Below are positions 21,061 through 32,164 of a DNA stretch of 64,000 nucleotides, in pieces. Source of the DNA: Pyrrhosoma nymphula (taxonomy: Eukaryota; Arthropoda; Insecta; Odonata; Coenagrionidae); contig OY754337.1 in assembly GCA_963573305.1 (NCBI GenBank), positions 84,457,094 to 84,521,093 of the forward strand, in the 5' to 3' direction. How positions within the stretch are numbered: position 1 is the first letter of the stretch; each line of letters starts with the position of its first letter. The notes under the pieces are model-generated. The model did no database searches. It saw only the letters and a program-made list of their open reading frames with translations, and was not told the DNA's origin. The position numbers and the translations under genes were made by a program.

Positions 21061-21383
21061 AATAATCACCGATGTGTATAATTAAATATGTCAGTAACTT
21101 TCACATAAGAAATACACGTGAAGCTGAATCTTCATTTGGCTGCGGATCTTTTTTTATTTGCAAAGTTAAATTAGAAATAGTGGTTTTCTGTTGTTAGGAA
21201 TAGTATCAAAAGAAAGAAAATAAAATGAAGATTATTATTCCTTCAATCGAATTTAGTAATCCAGTCGACATTTCGAAATTTTTGCTAAAACGTAACAATT
21301 TTTCGCAATATTTTAGCATTTTTGAGTCATCGTCCCCATGACGACCATACTCATTGTTTAAGTCGAGATTCCGTGTACAGCCA
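21061..21383. other. Unassigned AT-rich sequence
   Basis: Nothing recognised. Confidence 0.3.
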
Positions 21384-21946
21384 TTAAGGTGGTTCCACCG
21401 TAAAATGACTTAAATGTCATTTTATTAATATTCTGTATACTTGTAGAAAACGTTGTCCTCTATCTGATATGAACAGCAAAATAATACCTTTCCACGCCAT
21501 TTTATTCTATAATTGAACTTGAAATTACATGGTGTTCGATGGGAGAATGAGGGAAACACGGGGAAAAATAGTATTTTTCCATAAAATACAAATGCCATTT
21601 TCGTGGAAAACTGTCTCTAAGAAGGAAATAATCCAGAGAAATTGAATAAAAATGTAATATAGGCATCTTACCACCTTATTTTTCTAGTTATTGAAGAATT
21701 AATGCCGTAATTGAAGTCAAAATGCGGTAATTCGTAGGAAATGGCGCTGCAGTCGGCTCCTATGGCTGGAAAAAAGTGCTCATTTAAAATACATTCGTGG
21801 AATAATCTGCATATTTTGTTCCTTACTTTTGGGTTTCTATAGGTAACGCATTGCATCAGTGAAAGCAGGATTTTTTTGACATAATATCAAAAATGTGGAA
21901 TTTAGTATTTATTTTGACTCTCACAGTCGCGGCGGAACAACCTTAA
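21384..21946 (+). mobile_element. TTAA family A element, full length (best copy)
   Basis: Begins TTAAGGTGGTTCCACCGTAA and ends CACAGTCGCGGCGG, then AACAACCTTAA. It is 563 bp, flanked by TTAA on both sides, and aligns through its length with 13310-13871 with few differences. No ORF beyond chance. The ends are inverted only over about 17 bases, so it is a terminal-repeat element rather than a foldback. Confidence 0.92.
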
Positions 21947-23085
21947 CTCAATGATTCTTTGCACTAAATAAGATATTAATGGTTTATTACAATCAATGTA
22001 AATGATAATATTCTTCCCGTTGATATTCAACGGGCACCTTCACTTTTATTATAATAAAGAATTACACCAAGGCACTGCCATTACGATTACTTTTAAACGT
22101 TTTGTTCATTCTTTCGAACAGATTTGCGGATTAATTCTTGCATTGCCGTGCGCTTATTTAATTTTAAAAGCCCCATCAATAATTACGAGCTTAAAACTGC
22201 CTCCTGCATAATTCAGTCACGTGACTTGACAATGAGAGCCTTGTTATGACACACTTCCGCTTTCCTATTAGCTAGCGTAACCCTTATCTGAGGTCTAAGC
22301 TAATCGAATTACATTTGTGGGTCCTGGTAATGCTTTCCATTTCTATCTGAATTGGATCTGAATCGATTTGTGTCGAAAACATTCATCTCCTGGATGAAAC
22401 ATGCTTGTTCGCTGAGGCTGAATCAGCGGTTCCTCAAGATTTATGAAATCAATAATTCTCTGTTGCCAAGGTCATAAAGCGTACATTGCTTCCGGATCGG
22501 GATGGATATATATTGAATAATGGCTTATAAGGGATGTCTTGCGTAATTAATCCCCTCACTAAGTCGATATTGACCGATTGCCGTACCCATTCTCTGGTTT
22601 AAAATCAGGACACTGAGTCGCCATTGTAACTATTTATCGCAAAAGGAATGAGAAATATTTCAACTAAAAAACTACCCTTTACTTAAAATTATTTAGTTTA
22701 TCTATAAGAGCCTGTTACTAAAGCGTAAACATTTTCGTAAAAAGTTAACGAAATCGATTTTTAAGTTTCTAAATTAATGAAACGTTGGTAAACCATAAAA
22801 AACACCTTTATTTTCTCTAAACATTCGTAATTAATCTCTTTTTATTTTCACACATTGTATTAGAAAAACTTAAAATGATTGCACGAAATACTTTACCGCA
22901 AACAGCTAGCGTTATATGGAATAATAATACATAAAAAATTCTTTTTTTTAAACCACGCTTGCATTCAACTGCACTAAAAAGTAAAAATAATTTTTTAATC
23001 ACTCTCTTAATAAAAGGTGGGCGCATGTGTAATAGATATTGATATAAATGACAGAGATTGGATGTTGATTAAGAATAAGCACCCA
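21947..23085. other. AT-rich sequence, nothing recognised
   Basis: Short ORFs only. No repeat matched within the window. Confidence 0.3.
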
Positions 23086-23370
23086 CGAATTTGGGTCATT
23101 CCATGTCAAGTGGTCTAGGGCTCCCCGCTCGACCATCTCGGATTATAATGAAATTTTGTGTGTATAGTTGTACATACCTTTAATGAATATGTGTTAATTT
23201 TTAGGTCCGTTAGTGAAATACTTTTGGAGATATAGCCGTTTGTGTGTGACCCCAGGTCACGACCACCTGCCACATGAATGTGAAAAAAAAAGGGTGAGCT
23301 CTACCCTCAACTATCTAAACCAACCTTTGGGTTGAACCACTGAGTGTGAGAGTGTGTGAGTTACAAAAAT
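23086..23370. repeat. Possible dispersed repeat starting GGGTCATTCCATGTC
   Basis: The block GGGTCATTCCATGTCAAGTG, then TCGACCATCTCGGATT, then TGAAATTTTGTGTG resembles an interspersed repeat known from arthropod genomes (recalled, not searched). A single copy is present here, so it cannot be confirmed from the window. Confidence 0.3.
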
Positions 23371-23640
23371 TAATCAATCACTCACCGCAGTAATTTTTAC
23401 ATAATCACAGAATAAAACCTGCCGTTTTGAAGGAGATTTCACCGTACGGCGTTAAAAAATGAGTCAAGTTAGAGACTTATGTGGGAATGTTTAGTTAACT
23501 ACTGAGAATTTTCGTCACATGTAACAATATTTTTACTCCATTAATATTATATTTTTTTATTTCATACTTCTTACAGGCGCTGAAAGTAAATTATAAAATT
23601 CGAATATGATCTCCATTATGACTAGGGAACTATCTCGCTT
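23371..23640 (-). mobile_element. TTAA family B element, left half missing
   Basis: From CAATCACTCACCGCAGTAAT, through TTTTGAAGGAGATTTCACCG, GAGTCAAGTTAGAGACTTAT and CTTACAGGCGCTGAAAGT to CTCCATTATGACTAGGGAAC, then TATCTCGCT. The last bases before CCTTAA are missing, so both termini are lost. Confidence 0.82.
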
Positions 23641-24930
23641 CTCGCGAAAGCTGAAAATTAAATCGCAAAACCTCAATTCCGAGTTTGAAAATATCAAATT
23701 TTAGGATTTTAGAAAAAAATTTGTTCCATTCGATCGCGGTGGCGCCAAAATGCTTGCATTCCCCGAATATCCACATTGTTATTACGCGTCTAGGTGTGTA
23801 CAATTTTTTATCCTTTTAATCATACGTTCATGTTGGACCAGAAATGCTGATGATAATTACGTGAGTTTTGTAATTAAATGCAATATAAGGATACATTTTG
23901 ACGATGCGCTGAAATTAGCAAGTCTTGACGGTGGCTTTGATTGTGTCGTCACGACGCAGTAAACAAAATGGTGAATGTTTCTTTCTCGTGAGCCTAATTT
24001 CGGAATATTATTCAAATTGCCCTTTCACCAAGCACAGTTCATTTTATTGTGGCCATTGCTTAAGTCTTATGAAAATATTTGCCTTTTTTGCTTGTGTGTA
24101 ATTTGCAGCCGTTCCATTTTTAATTATGTAAACAAAGACGAAACGCATTACTGCCTAGCGACGTCACTCATGCATAGCAATCCGTTTATTTGGACGTGAA
24201 TGTTTTAGGAAAGTTTAATTTTCTCTGGCGTACAAAATGTTTCATGGATTTTAAAAGCATACTAAACTATGTAATTAGATACTTCTATTTCAGCTAACAG
24301 CCTTAACATCCAGCGAATTAATAACAAGTTCGGGACCCTGCTTGTGAGTCCAACTTTCCTCTTGTAGAAGATAATTTTAACTTTTGTTTTCCCTCTATAG
24401 CGTCATCATTCCACCTTTAACTTTTTATCTCCTCGGTGTAAGACCGGAGTGATGACCTTCCTTGTAATCTCCTCCTCCATTTGAATAAAATTCGGACAGA
24501 ATTTTACGCTAGAATCTCTTATACCATGTTTACTGTGGAGTTGGGGGTGGACGGCCGGGCATAGACCATGGTAGTCTCGGAATATAGCGTCGCCGAGGAA
24601 GGAGGAAATTTCGATGCTAACAATAAGCACCTCGAGATGTCCTTCCCCCATATCTTTCCCGAGCATAAACTTTTCGCGTTGTCGTCTCAAATTGCCTCTG
24701 CGGTGGTGGAACGATATGCGGAGGTTGGGAGGGGGGGAGTGTAAAGAAAACAGGGAAGGGCGGGGCTGTGTTCGTCCTTGTCCTCGGAGCCATTTGCGAG
24801 AAGAGCGGAGTCTCTCTTCAGGTCGGGGATAAGGGAAAGAGAGTTGGGTTGAAGAGGGGGTGTGAGACTTTGAATGGCATTTTCTACCTAAGTGTTGGGG
24901 CCTACGCGATATTCGAAATCAAGAATCGAA
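23641..24930. other. Unassigned sequence with CpG-richer segments
   Basis: ORFs at 23750-23962 (plus) and 24406-24690 (minus) show no recognisable domain. No splice-delimited coding signal could be argued. Confidence 0.25.
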
Positions 24931-24934
24931 TCGC

Positions 24935-25070
24935 ACGTAGAAAAAATATCGACGCGCAATGTGTATCGAAAAAATATAAACGCAATTTGTATCGAAAAAA
25001 TATCGAGGCGTGATTTGTATCGAAAAATATCGAGGCGTGATTTTTATCGAAAAAATATCGACTGGAATGT
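24935..25070 (+). repeat. Short tandem array, unit about 30 bp (TATCGAAAAAATATCG)
   Basis: Four to five imperfect copies of TATCGAAAAAATATCGA, then GGCGTGATTTG. The array is embedded in a wider zone (24900-25220) rich in TATCG and TCGAAT motifs. Confidence 0.8.
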
Positions 25071-25214
25071 TGCCTTGAAAAATTATCAATGGGTGTATCG
25101 CGAATTATCGGCGGTTCAATATCGCGCCGCTGTTTGGTATTCGAATCGAGGCAATGCACCGTGTTTCGAATAGCGTATTGAACAAATATCGACTCAAATT
25201 GAAATCGATTCCAT

Positions 25215-25320
25215 CGAAAAGGTATACTATGATAGAAATGATGATGGAAATGACTATGATAGAAATTACTATGAAATGGAAATGATAGAAATGGAATAAT
25301 GGAAATGACTATGACAGATA
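25215..25320 (+). repeat. Degenerate GATAGAAATGA / GGAAATGACTAT repeat
   Basis: Simple purine-rich units such as ATGATAGAAATGATGATGGA recur imperfectly about six times. Confidence 0.75.
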
Positions 25321-25824
25321 ATTACGTCTGAGATTATTTTTTGTGAGTTCTTTTATTGCTCAAAATTTCGTGAAAAATAAAATGGTTTAGGGTGTGTCAT
25401 GGGGCATGTATTTGACCCCTATGTATGTCGTGTATCTAAACCTATCGAAGCATCGATATAGCGCCCTTTAGGAGTAAATACCAGCATCGCATCGTGTTCA
25501 TTATTGTTGCAGCATGAGGTGAATAATCATATCTTTATTATGAAACGTAACTGAACACAGGTTAAATTTCAAGTTTGCATGAGTATTAACGAAATCAAAA
25601 TTTTGGGGACGTAAAATATGGATTCATTTCTTAGGATTGACGTAACGATGTGTTTTATTTTATTTTGAGTGCAGTGTAAAGAATTCAGCCCCTGATAAAT
25701 ACGTGTATTAGATTCACTATGGACACGCCCTTATGCATTTTATTTCATAAAACTTGCTACACTCCTGTTGCAGATCTGCATTCACATACACCCTTCAAAC
25801 CATCCCAAGGGTGGATGGTAGGGG
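25321..25824. other. Unassigned AT-rich sequence
   Basis: Nothing recognised. At its right edge (25790-25826) CCCTTCAAACCATCCCAAGG, then GTGGATGGTAGGGG weakly recalls the CR1/L2-like LINE 3' hairpin. Confidence 0.3.
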
Positions 25825-26058
25825 TTGAAATTTAACGAAAACATGCACTGTACTTATATGCCAAGGTTTATTCTTTCAAGGTTTCTTCAAGGAGTATTAG
25901 AACCATTAACTAGATTTTACTGTGAGAAACTTCTTCAGGAAGCCGCGAGATTGGCTCAGGAAGAACCTGATAATTCAAATGGCGCGGGAGGTTTGGTCGT
26001 CAGTGACGTCAAACAAATAGGAACCCTTATCATGAACAAGGCAACCTTAATACTATAA
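25825..26058 (+). CDS. Unrecognised 77-codon ORF, possible exon or relic
   Basis: The middle part has protein-like composition: FLQGVLEPLTRFYCEKLL, then QEAARLAQEEPDNSN, then GLVVSDVKQIGTLIM. It could form two amphipathic helices and a loop. No homologue is recognised, no start context or splice sites clearly define it, and it could be chance or a transposon remnant. Function unknown. Confidence 0.2.
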   Translation: MKFNENMHCTYMPRFILSRFLQGVLEPLTRFYCEKLLQEAARLAQEEPDNSNGAGGLVVSDVKQIGTLIMNKATLIL

Positions 26059-27159
26059 GAAACTTGCTTATTTGCTGGAAAAGTTTATGGAAGCGAAAAT
26101 GTTCAGAGATAGATATTAAATAGATACGTATAAAGATGAAGCCTACCAATATAAGATGTACTGAGATGGCAACGCCACGTGAGTAAGCGGAGGGGAAAGT
26201 AAGCTCCAAGCGTCCCCCTCCGGCGCTCAACGCAGGCTGAAGGCAGAAAAGAACGCTATAAAATAAATGTATGTATTAATATCTACGTGAATCATTATGC
26301 AGAATTCACCAAAAAGCTAATGGTGTTACGCAAATCTCTCCACATGCCGTGAGAATGGAAATAAAGTTGTTCCGCAAAAATGAAGACAGAATTTAAATAA
26401 ATTAATTCGCAGCTTTGAAATTAAACAAATGCACAAACAGAAACTTGAGCAAAAAGGTGTTTAAGTTTGACTGCCATCGAATCAACGGTATTTGCATTGT
26501 AGTCCCCGAAAGTTGGACATGGCTTCTCGCGGGCCAAAAGTGGGCTCATTTTTCCTTTTCGCCCATAAAACAAACTCTTATTATAATTTATTAAAATTTT
26601 TCATTTTATATGTTAACGTGGATTGAAACAAGCTAAATGTTGATGTAAATTTCATATAAATCAGCCTTGCCGTTTTAGAGATATTAAGTCTCAAACTCAG
26701 GGTCGCATACTTTCTACGCCGACAGTAGACTCCCAAATTAAAGGAACTTGATGTCATTCTCAGACAGTAGCTTCCGCACATCAGTAATGCGATGCTGCAT
26801 GGATATAGCGTATCGAAAACGATTTTTCGCGAATATCGCACGACCTCACTTGCGACTCCCACAGCAAGTGCTCGCGCATTCATTTCTACCCCTCTCCACC
26901 CAACACCACCCTCATCTGGATAAAGGGGCTCTTCGTTATCTCACCCGGCCCTGAGTGTTCCAGTTGTTGTCCCCCGTCTGCCTCCTCTCCCCTCCCAAAA
27001 CCCCACCCCCCCAACCTAATGACCTCCATGACGGGCACTCTGGCAGAATGCATTCTCCTCCGCTTTTCTCCGTTCCCCACTGAATCCCCTACACATTCCC
27101 ATCCGCCTTTCCCTTTATGCGCATTTATCTTTGCCTGGGATCCTTCCCTTTTTCTCTAT
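26059..27159. other. Unassigned sequence
   Basis: No supported gene. 26880-27060 is a C-rich stretch (CACCCCCCCAACC and similar). Confidence 0.3.
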
Positions 27160-27469
27160 TTAAGGTGATTTGAGCGAGATATTTCCCTAGTCATAATGGA
27201 GACCATATTCAAATTTTATTTTTTGATCTCAGCGTCTGTATGAAGTAATTAATGTATTTTGTTAATTTGAGATTTTCCACTCTATACAGCAGTTTCCCCT
27301 CACCATACCCCACACATCCATTTTTCATTAGCAAATGTACTTAATATCCTCAAGTTCATCACCCAGTCCCCACTCTTCACCCGTCCCTATCAAATGCATC
27401 TCCCACATCTTACCCCCTCTTATCCATTTCCTTCCTCACTCCATCCCACCATGACTTAATAACAAAAAA

Positions 27470-27575
27470 GGGAGGTATCAGGCGTGATGTTATGGAATCT
27501 CAACATATAATATAGAATAGGTGATGATGATGCAGTGCATCGAAACCCGGGTCGAATAAAGTTTAATATGGAAAA
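27470..27575 (+). mobile_element. Dispersed repeat plus Penelope-type 3' terminus inside the insert
   Basis: GGGAGGTATCAGGCGTGATG, then TTATGGAATCTCAACATA matches 3475-3535. It is followed by GATGATGATGCAGTGCATCG, then AAACCCGGGTCGAATAAAG, the Penelope-type end. The juxtaposition suggests the first motif may belong to the Penelope-like 3' UTR, although the copy at 3.5 kb lacks the end. Confidence 0.55.
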
Positions 27576-27579
27576 TTGC

Positions 27580-28138
27580 ATCTTCTAAATTCTATGCCAC
27601 CATGACTTCTTGGTTTCCTTCCGCCTTCCGTATCCATTTCAGAGCAGCTTTCGGTATTATCTCATCTCCCATTCTTAGGACGAGTCAAAATCATCGTAAT
27701 CTTCTTTTTTCCAAGGTCTCCTTTGCATCCTTCTCTACCTCCATGCGCTCTCTTATCTCCTCATTTCTGACTCTTTCTATTCTTGATTTCCTGGCCGATC
27801 TCCGCCAAAAGTCCATTACTGTGGCTCGTAATTTAGGTACTTTTTTCTCTTTTGTTTGTAGTCCATGTTTCGGCTCCATGAAGCATTATATTATCTACTA
27901 TTGCCTTATATATTTTTTTTGTTCTTTTGATGATATTGCTGCTCCATAGTAAGGGGTTCAATATTCAAATTGCCCTTCTAATCTGGCATATACGATTCTT
28001 TATTGCTAATTTCGAGGATCCATCGATTTGTACTACTGATCCTAAATCCTTAAAATGGAGACTTTTTTGATCTTATTCCCATAAATTTCTACATCTTCGG
28101 TGCTGCAGGTTAGACGTTGGGTTTTCTGCAATTGTTGG
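27580..28138 (-). pseudogene. LINE reverse-transcriptase C-terminal fragment, second lineage
   Basis: The minus strand, with frame shifts, reads LHFKDLGSVVQIDGSSKLAI, KNRICQIRRAI, NPLLWSSNIIKRTKKIYKAI, VDNIMLHGAETWTTNKREK, RATVMDFWRRSARKSRIERV, RNEEIRERMEV, then MGDEIIPKAALKW. The order YLGSxIxxDGxxxxxIxxRI, a strand ending YGxExW, then FWRRxxRxSRxxRVxNxxIR is that of a LINE reverse transcriptase C-terminus. It is distinct from the RTE-like copies at 30 and 48 kb. Several frame shifts mark it as dead. Confidence 0.72.
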
Positions 28139-28608
28139 ATTGTAATATTAATGGTGCAAAAATATACATAGATATGACAAAAATTCTCAGTAATTAAATA
28201 AATATATCCTCTCAAGTTTCTAACTTGACTCGTTTTTCCACACCGGACGGTGAAAACGCCTTCAAAACAGGTTTTTATTGCGCTTCTGTAAAAATTACTG
28301 CGGTTAGTAGTTGATTATACTTAATAAATAGTTGATAAAACATTAAAACTACTCACGGTTAGTTTTTTGACGAATCCTAGGTGTTAGAAATTTCTTATAC
28401 TTTCAATGGTTTTTTCAAATTTCCCCTCAGGAGTGCCGATCCGTAATCTATCCCACGTAAAGCAGCTTATATTTTCTGGCAAATTGATCGAAAAGTAGTT
28501 CGGCTAAGGGTTATTATTTTGAAATAATGGGAAAGATGCGAGTTTTTATTTCAAAATGAAGTCAAATTCATCACGTTCCAGGTGAAGTGATGTTTCGCTC
28601 AAACTGCC

Positions 28609-28988
28609 TTAAGGTAGTTTGAGCGAGATAGTTCCCTAGTCATAATGGAGACCATATTCGAATTTTATTTTTTTAATTCAGCGTCTGTAAGAAGTATGAA
28701 GTAAATATTATAATATTAATGGCGCAAAAATATAGTTTATATGAAAAAATTCTCCGTAATTAAATAAATATATCGGCCTATATAAGTGTCTATTTTGACT
28801 CATTTTTTCACACCTTACGGTGAAAACACCTTCAAAATAGAAGGTTTTTGCGATCATGTAAAAATAACTGCGGTATTTAATAGATTAATTTTTATGTATC
28901 GTTGAGAATACATACAAACTACACATCGTTAGTTTTTTGACGAAATCTAGGAGTAATAAATTCCTTATTTTTTCAATGTTTTCACACT
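28609..28988 (+). mobile_element. TTAA family B element, right part missing, fused to the previous copy
   Basis: Starts TTAAGGTAGTTTGAGCGAGA, then TAGTTCCCTAGTCATAATGG, and proceeds through AAGGTTTTTGCGATCATGTA and GTTAGTTTTTTGACGAAATC. It stops near TTTTCAATGTTTTCACACTG. Its first TTAA (28609-28612) is the last TTAA of the copy on its left, giving a head-to-tail tandem. Confidence 0.88.
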
Positions 28989-28989
28989 G

Positions 28990-29335
28990 GGTTGAACGCA
29001 TGAGATCAGATCGAGTCTAGTAGATCAAATCATGAGAATAAAATTCGAGAACTAAACTGCGGAACGGACAAATTTAAAGCGTCAAATTTCCCGCGAACGA
29101 TTAGAGACCATAACAGCTGCAAATGAGACTTTTAGCTAGGTTTGTCGATAGGTAGTGTACCTAGTTCGATGATTTACCCCCTAATACTTGAATCCTTATC
29201 TGCTACCTAGTAATAACAGCACGCCGTGCTTGTTTTCGGCATAACTCTTGAATCTCGGTCTATTTATGTAGTTACAATATGCATAAATACTAACTCTTAC
29301 ATAGGTAGCATATCTATAGTGTAGTGTAAGGGAAC
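28990..29335 (+). mobile_element. CR1/L2/Jockey-like LINE 3' end
   Basis: After a decayed start, 29025-29126 reads SNHENKIRELNCGTDKFK, then ASNFPRTIRDHNSCK and stop, close to the copy at 12.1 kb. The 3' UTR matches 10935-11245 and 11750-12058 (TAGGTTTGTCGATAGGTAGT, CAGCACGCCGTGCTTGTTTT). The terminal hairpin and TAGATG tail are missing. Confidence 0.78.
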
Positions 29336-30211
29336 TAAATGTTGGTATTCATTGCTCGAGTTGAGGGTGATAGCCTCGGGGACTAACGCAGTCCGAGACT
29401 TGCCTACTGCGCTACGGAATAGCGTCGTACGATATGTCGATCGTCTTCCGTCTAGTTCAATATCGATATATTCATAGAGGAATGTATATCGAATCGAGCA
29501 ATCCTGGTTTGTGGGTAGACGTACAACATCAGCGACGAGAAAGTGAAGCACAATTGTTAAACCAAGTCATTTTAAGACGGGGTCGCGTCTCATTAAGATG
29601 ATTCGTGAACAACCGTATTTGTGGATAACAAAATGGACCCCAAATTTAAAAAAAATTGTATTATTCAAGGGTATTCAACATTGCAGAGGGAAAAACCCCT
29701 AGGGTCTACTCAAGAAAAAAGGGAACTATTGTAATTGGTTGGTTAGAAACCACGGGGTATGTCCCGGCCTGAGCTTGTTGTTTTTACGTTTATTCTGAGC
29801 CGTTCTTAATCCGGTGGTGAGCTCGGTGAAGGAAGTGGAGGAAAATATAAGCTCCCCTTTCGGTTTTTTATTATCTTTCCTTGTTTTTTCTTCATCCTTT
29901 CTCATTCTCTTCTCTCATCCGAGTCTTTTTTTAAAAGGTATTTGAGCTCTCGCGAAATAAAAATGTAAATTAAATGGCGGTCCATTTTGTGCTGCCAGCC
30001 CTTTCTTCCCTTTTTTTCCAGAACGAGCGCTTTCTTCTGAATGCAACCCAATTCTCTCTCGGTTCTGATTTTCTCCGTCTGTTCCCAGTCGCGTGCGTGG
30101 TTATTTATAAGGAGAAAAAATAAAGGTTTTATTATTATCTATGTTTTTTTACGCTTCCTTGTAGTTTTTTATTTAAATGTTCACAAGCATTAATGTTGCA
30201 TCTTCATCAAC
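29336..30211. other. Unassigned sequence
   Basis: A minus-strand ORF at 29297-29551 shows no known domain and overlaps the LINE 3' UTR. Nothing else recognised. Confidence 0.3.
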
Positions 30212-30700
30212 ATCATCTGAGTAATATACCGGTTGAAGGTAGGTTATGATGAAAGTCAGAGATATCCTACAGACTCTTACACGTTCAGTGCCCTATCAAC
30301 ATCTAGTATTTCTTTACTCATCTCAGCGTGCATTCTACCCTTCTTCATCCCGTCCATAAAAACTATTCTCTTTCTTCCCCATCCCCACTTGCCCAGCATC
30401 CTACCCTCTATCACGGCCTTCAGCAAACCATCTGAGCCTTCATTACCCCTTCCAGCCACATACCCTGCCTTCCCCTAATCTCATATATAAGTTTCCTCTC
30501 CTCACCCACCATGTGAAGCACTTCCTCATTTGTCTTCCTTTCCGTCCAACGCACCTTCTCCATCCTTCTACACACCCACATCTCGAAAGCCTTCAGCCTA
30601 TTTTCGTCTTCCTTTCTCAAGGTCCACATTTCTGCCCCATACAACGCCACACTCCATATCAAGATCTTCATCAGTGTCTTCTTTACATCCTTACTTAAGC
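30212..30700 (-). pseudogene. RTE/BovB-like LINE C-terminus and 3' end (downstream half of an interrupted copy)
   Basis: The minus strand reads SKDVKKTLMKILIWSVALYG, AEMWTLRKEDENRLKAFEM, WVCRRMEKVRWTERKTNEEV, LHMVGEERKLIYEIRGRQG, then after a frame shift near 30430 GLLKAVIEGRMLGKWGWGR, MDGMKKGRMHAEMSKEILDV and a stop at 30277-30279. The 3' UTR ends near ACCGGTATATTACTCAGATG. Upstream, the copy is cut at 30700 by a DNA element and continues at 32165. Confidence 0.82.
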
Positions 30701-32164
30701 CGTGTCCGAAACGGCACCTGAGGGCCTTTGAAGGGCACTTCGGTGGCGGTGGCCATCTTGTGAAGGGTGTGCGAAACGTTAGGGGCCGCGCGAAGGGCCC
30801 TTGGGAAGGGGTCGGAGCGAAGGGCGCAAGCGATGCACCCTTTCGACCCCTTCTCGTTGCGCTTCAAGCCATCTTGAGGTGGAGAATCATGGGACTTGTT
30901 TTGTGATTGGCGCATTCGTGCTGGGCTTCGAAGTGCGGCGGGATAACTTTGATCATGTTCATATATTGCTATGGTGATCCCTTCTGCTCCAAATTTGACA
31001 TGGCTTCTAGCAACATAGTAATACAGTAACAAGGGTAATAAGCATCTAATGAATGTCTGTTTTCATTACTACTTCATTAAAAAATATTATATTGATGTTT
31101 TACATGAAATGTTTATCGCTCACAATTTAGAAATAATGTTAAAATGCCAATTAAAAGTGTTTTATTCTAAGGCATGGTGCTATTATGACTGGTTTACGTT
31201 ACCGCAAGTTCACGTTGATTTTCCATTTTCTTTAAATTAACTTAAAAGTTGAAATTTTTTCGTCTTTAAGTTAGTTGACGGGAGCTTTATCGAAAGGAGA
31301 TGTACTAGCATAGTTTGTTCTTAGCGAGATAGTAAAACCGGGTCTTAATAACTAAATAAATTGCAATCCATACTTTCTTAGGTAAACTAGACAACCTAAT
31401 GCTCAATTGACAAATTTCAACTGGTAAAATCTCTAACACCTAGTCACTTGCATCATAATACATACATACCAATTATGCATGTATTAACGCTATTTATTAT
31501 TAGAGGTTTATGCTTTTAGGTAACAGAAAATACTGCAATACTTAAAGAAAATACTGTATTTGATTTTGTTCTGTTGATCTTATAATGAATCTCTACAAGC
31601 CATCAAGAAGCTGACAGGACGAGAAAAGAAGTAAAAGTTTAAAAATGTGGAAGTAACTCTCAATGATATAGATATTGCACGAAATATCGCTACAGATATC
31701 CACGCAAAATAATAAAGCACGGAATGAAGACATCCGCGAACTACGTATAGCAAGTAATCCGAAAGACATGAAAGCTGTTATAAAAAATGCCTAATAGTAC
31801 AAAATTCGGACATAAGGAGAGAAGAGTAGACAAAATGACTTCAAGAATTGAGTAAAAAAAGTGATATTACCTATAACATTGTAATGGCTATAATAACAAC
31901 ATTGAGTCAGCTAAAGTTAAACATAATTAATTATAGTGTTTTCATTTGCATTAGAAGAAATAAAACGGCAAATAACTAAATGGAAAAGATCGATGCAAAA
32001 TTTAACTACTTCGCCAAGAAATTATTCGGACTTCATTTGTTCTCAGTACCATTTTTCGCCAAAGGTGGCTCTAGAGACGATTCGGGACTTAAGAAGGGCC
32101 CTTCCGAAGGGGGAAGAAGGGCGCACTTGACCCCTATGCACTTCTGCCCTTCGTTTCGGACACG
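30701..32164. mobile_element. 1.46-kb inverted-repeat DNA element inserted in the LINE
   Basis: The left end starts CGTGTCCGAAACG; the right end is its exact inverse CGTTTCGGACACG. GC-rich subterminal zones repeat GAAGGGC and GGGCCCTT motifs at both ends, while the centre (31000-32030) is AT-rich. LINE sequence continues on both sides, which proves insertion. The flanks CTTAAG (left) and CTTTAAAG (right) may be a decayed target duplication, so the superfamily is undecided (hAT-like 8 bp or Harbinger-like TAA are both possible). No transposase is recognisable in its short ORFs. Confidence 0.8.

Larger units (their letters stand above)
27160..28612 (+). mobile_element. TTAA family B element split by an 880-bp insertion
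   Basis: The left piece 27160-27257 starts TTAAGGTGATTTGAGCGAGA and runs to CAGCGTCTGTATGAAGTAAT. The right piece 28139-28612 resumes at TGTAATATTAATGGTGCAAA and ends TTTCGCTCAAACTGCCTTAA. Together they make about 572 bp, the normal family length, and the break falls where other copies read GAAGTAAATATTATAATATT. The insert carries a Penelope-type end and a LINE fragment. The final TTAA is shared with the next family B copy. Confidence 0.88.

Noticed and set aside
25825..26058. Histone-fold-like (CENP-X-like) exon
   Set aside because: The helix pattern in EKLLQEAARLAQEEP suggested it for a moment, but conserved positions could not be aligned with any confidence. Kept only as an unrecognised ORF.
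30233..30478. 81-codon plus-strand ORF, and others at 30513-30721
   Set aside because: They are antisense shadows of the minus-strand LINE coding region.
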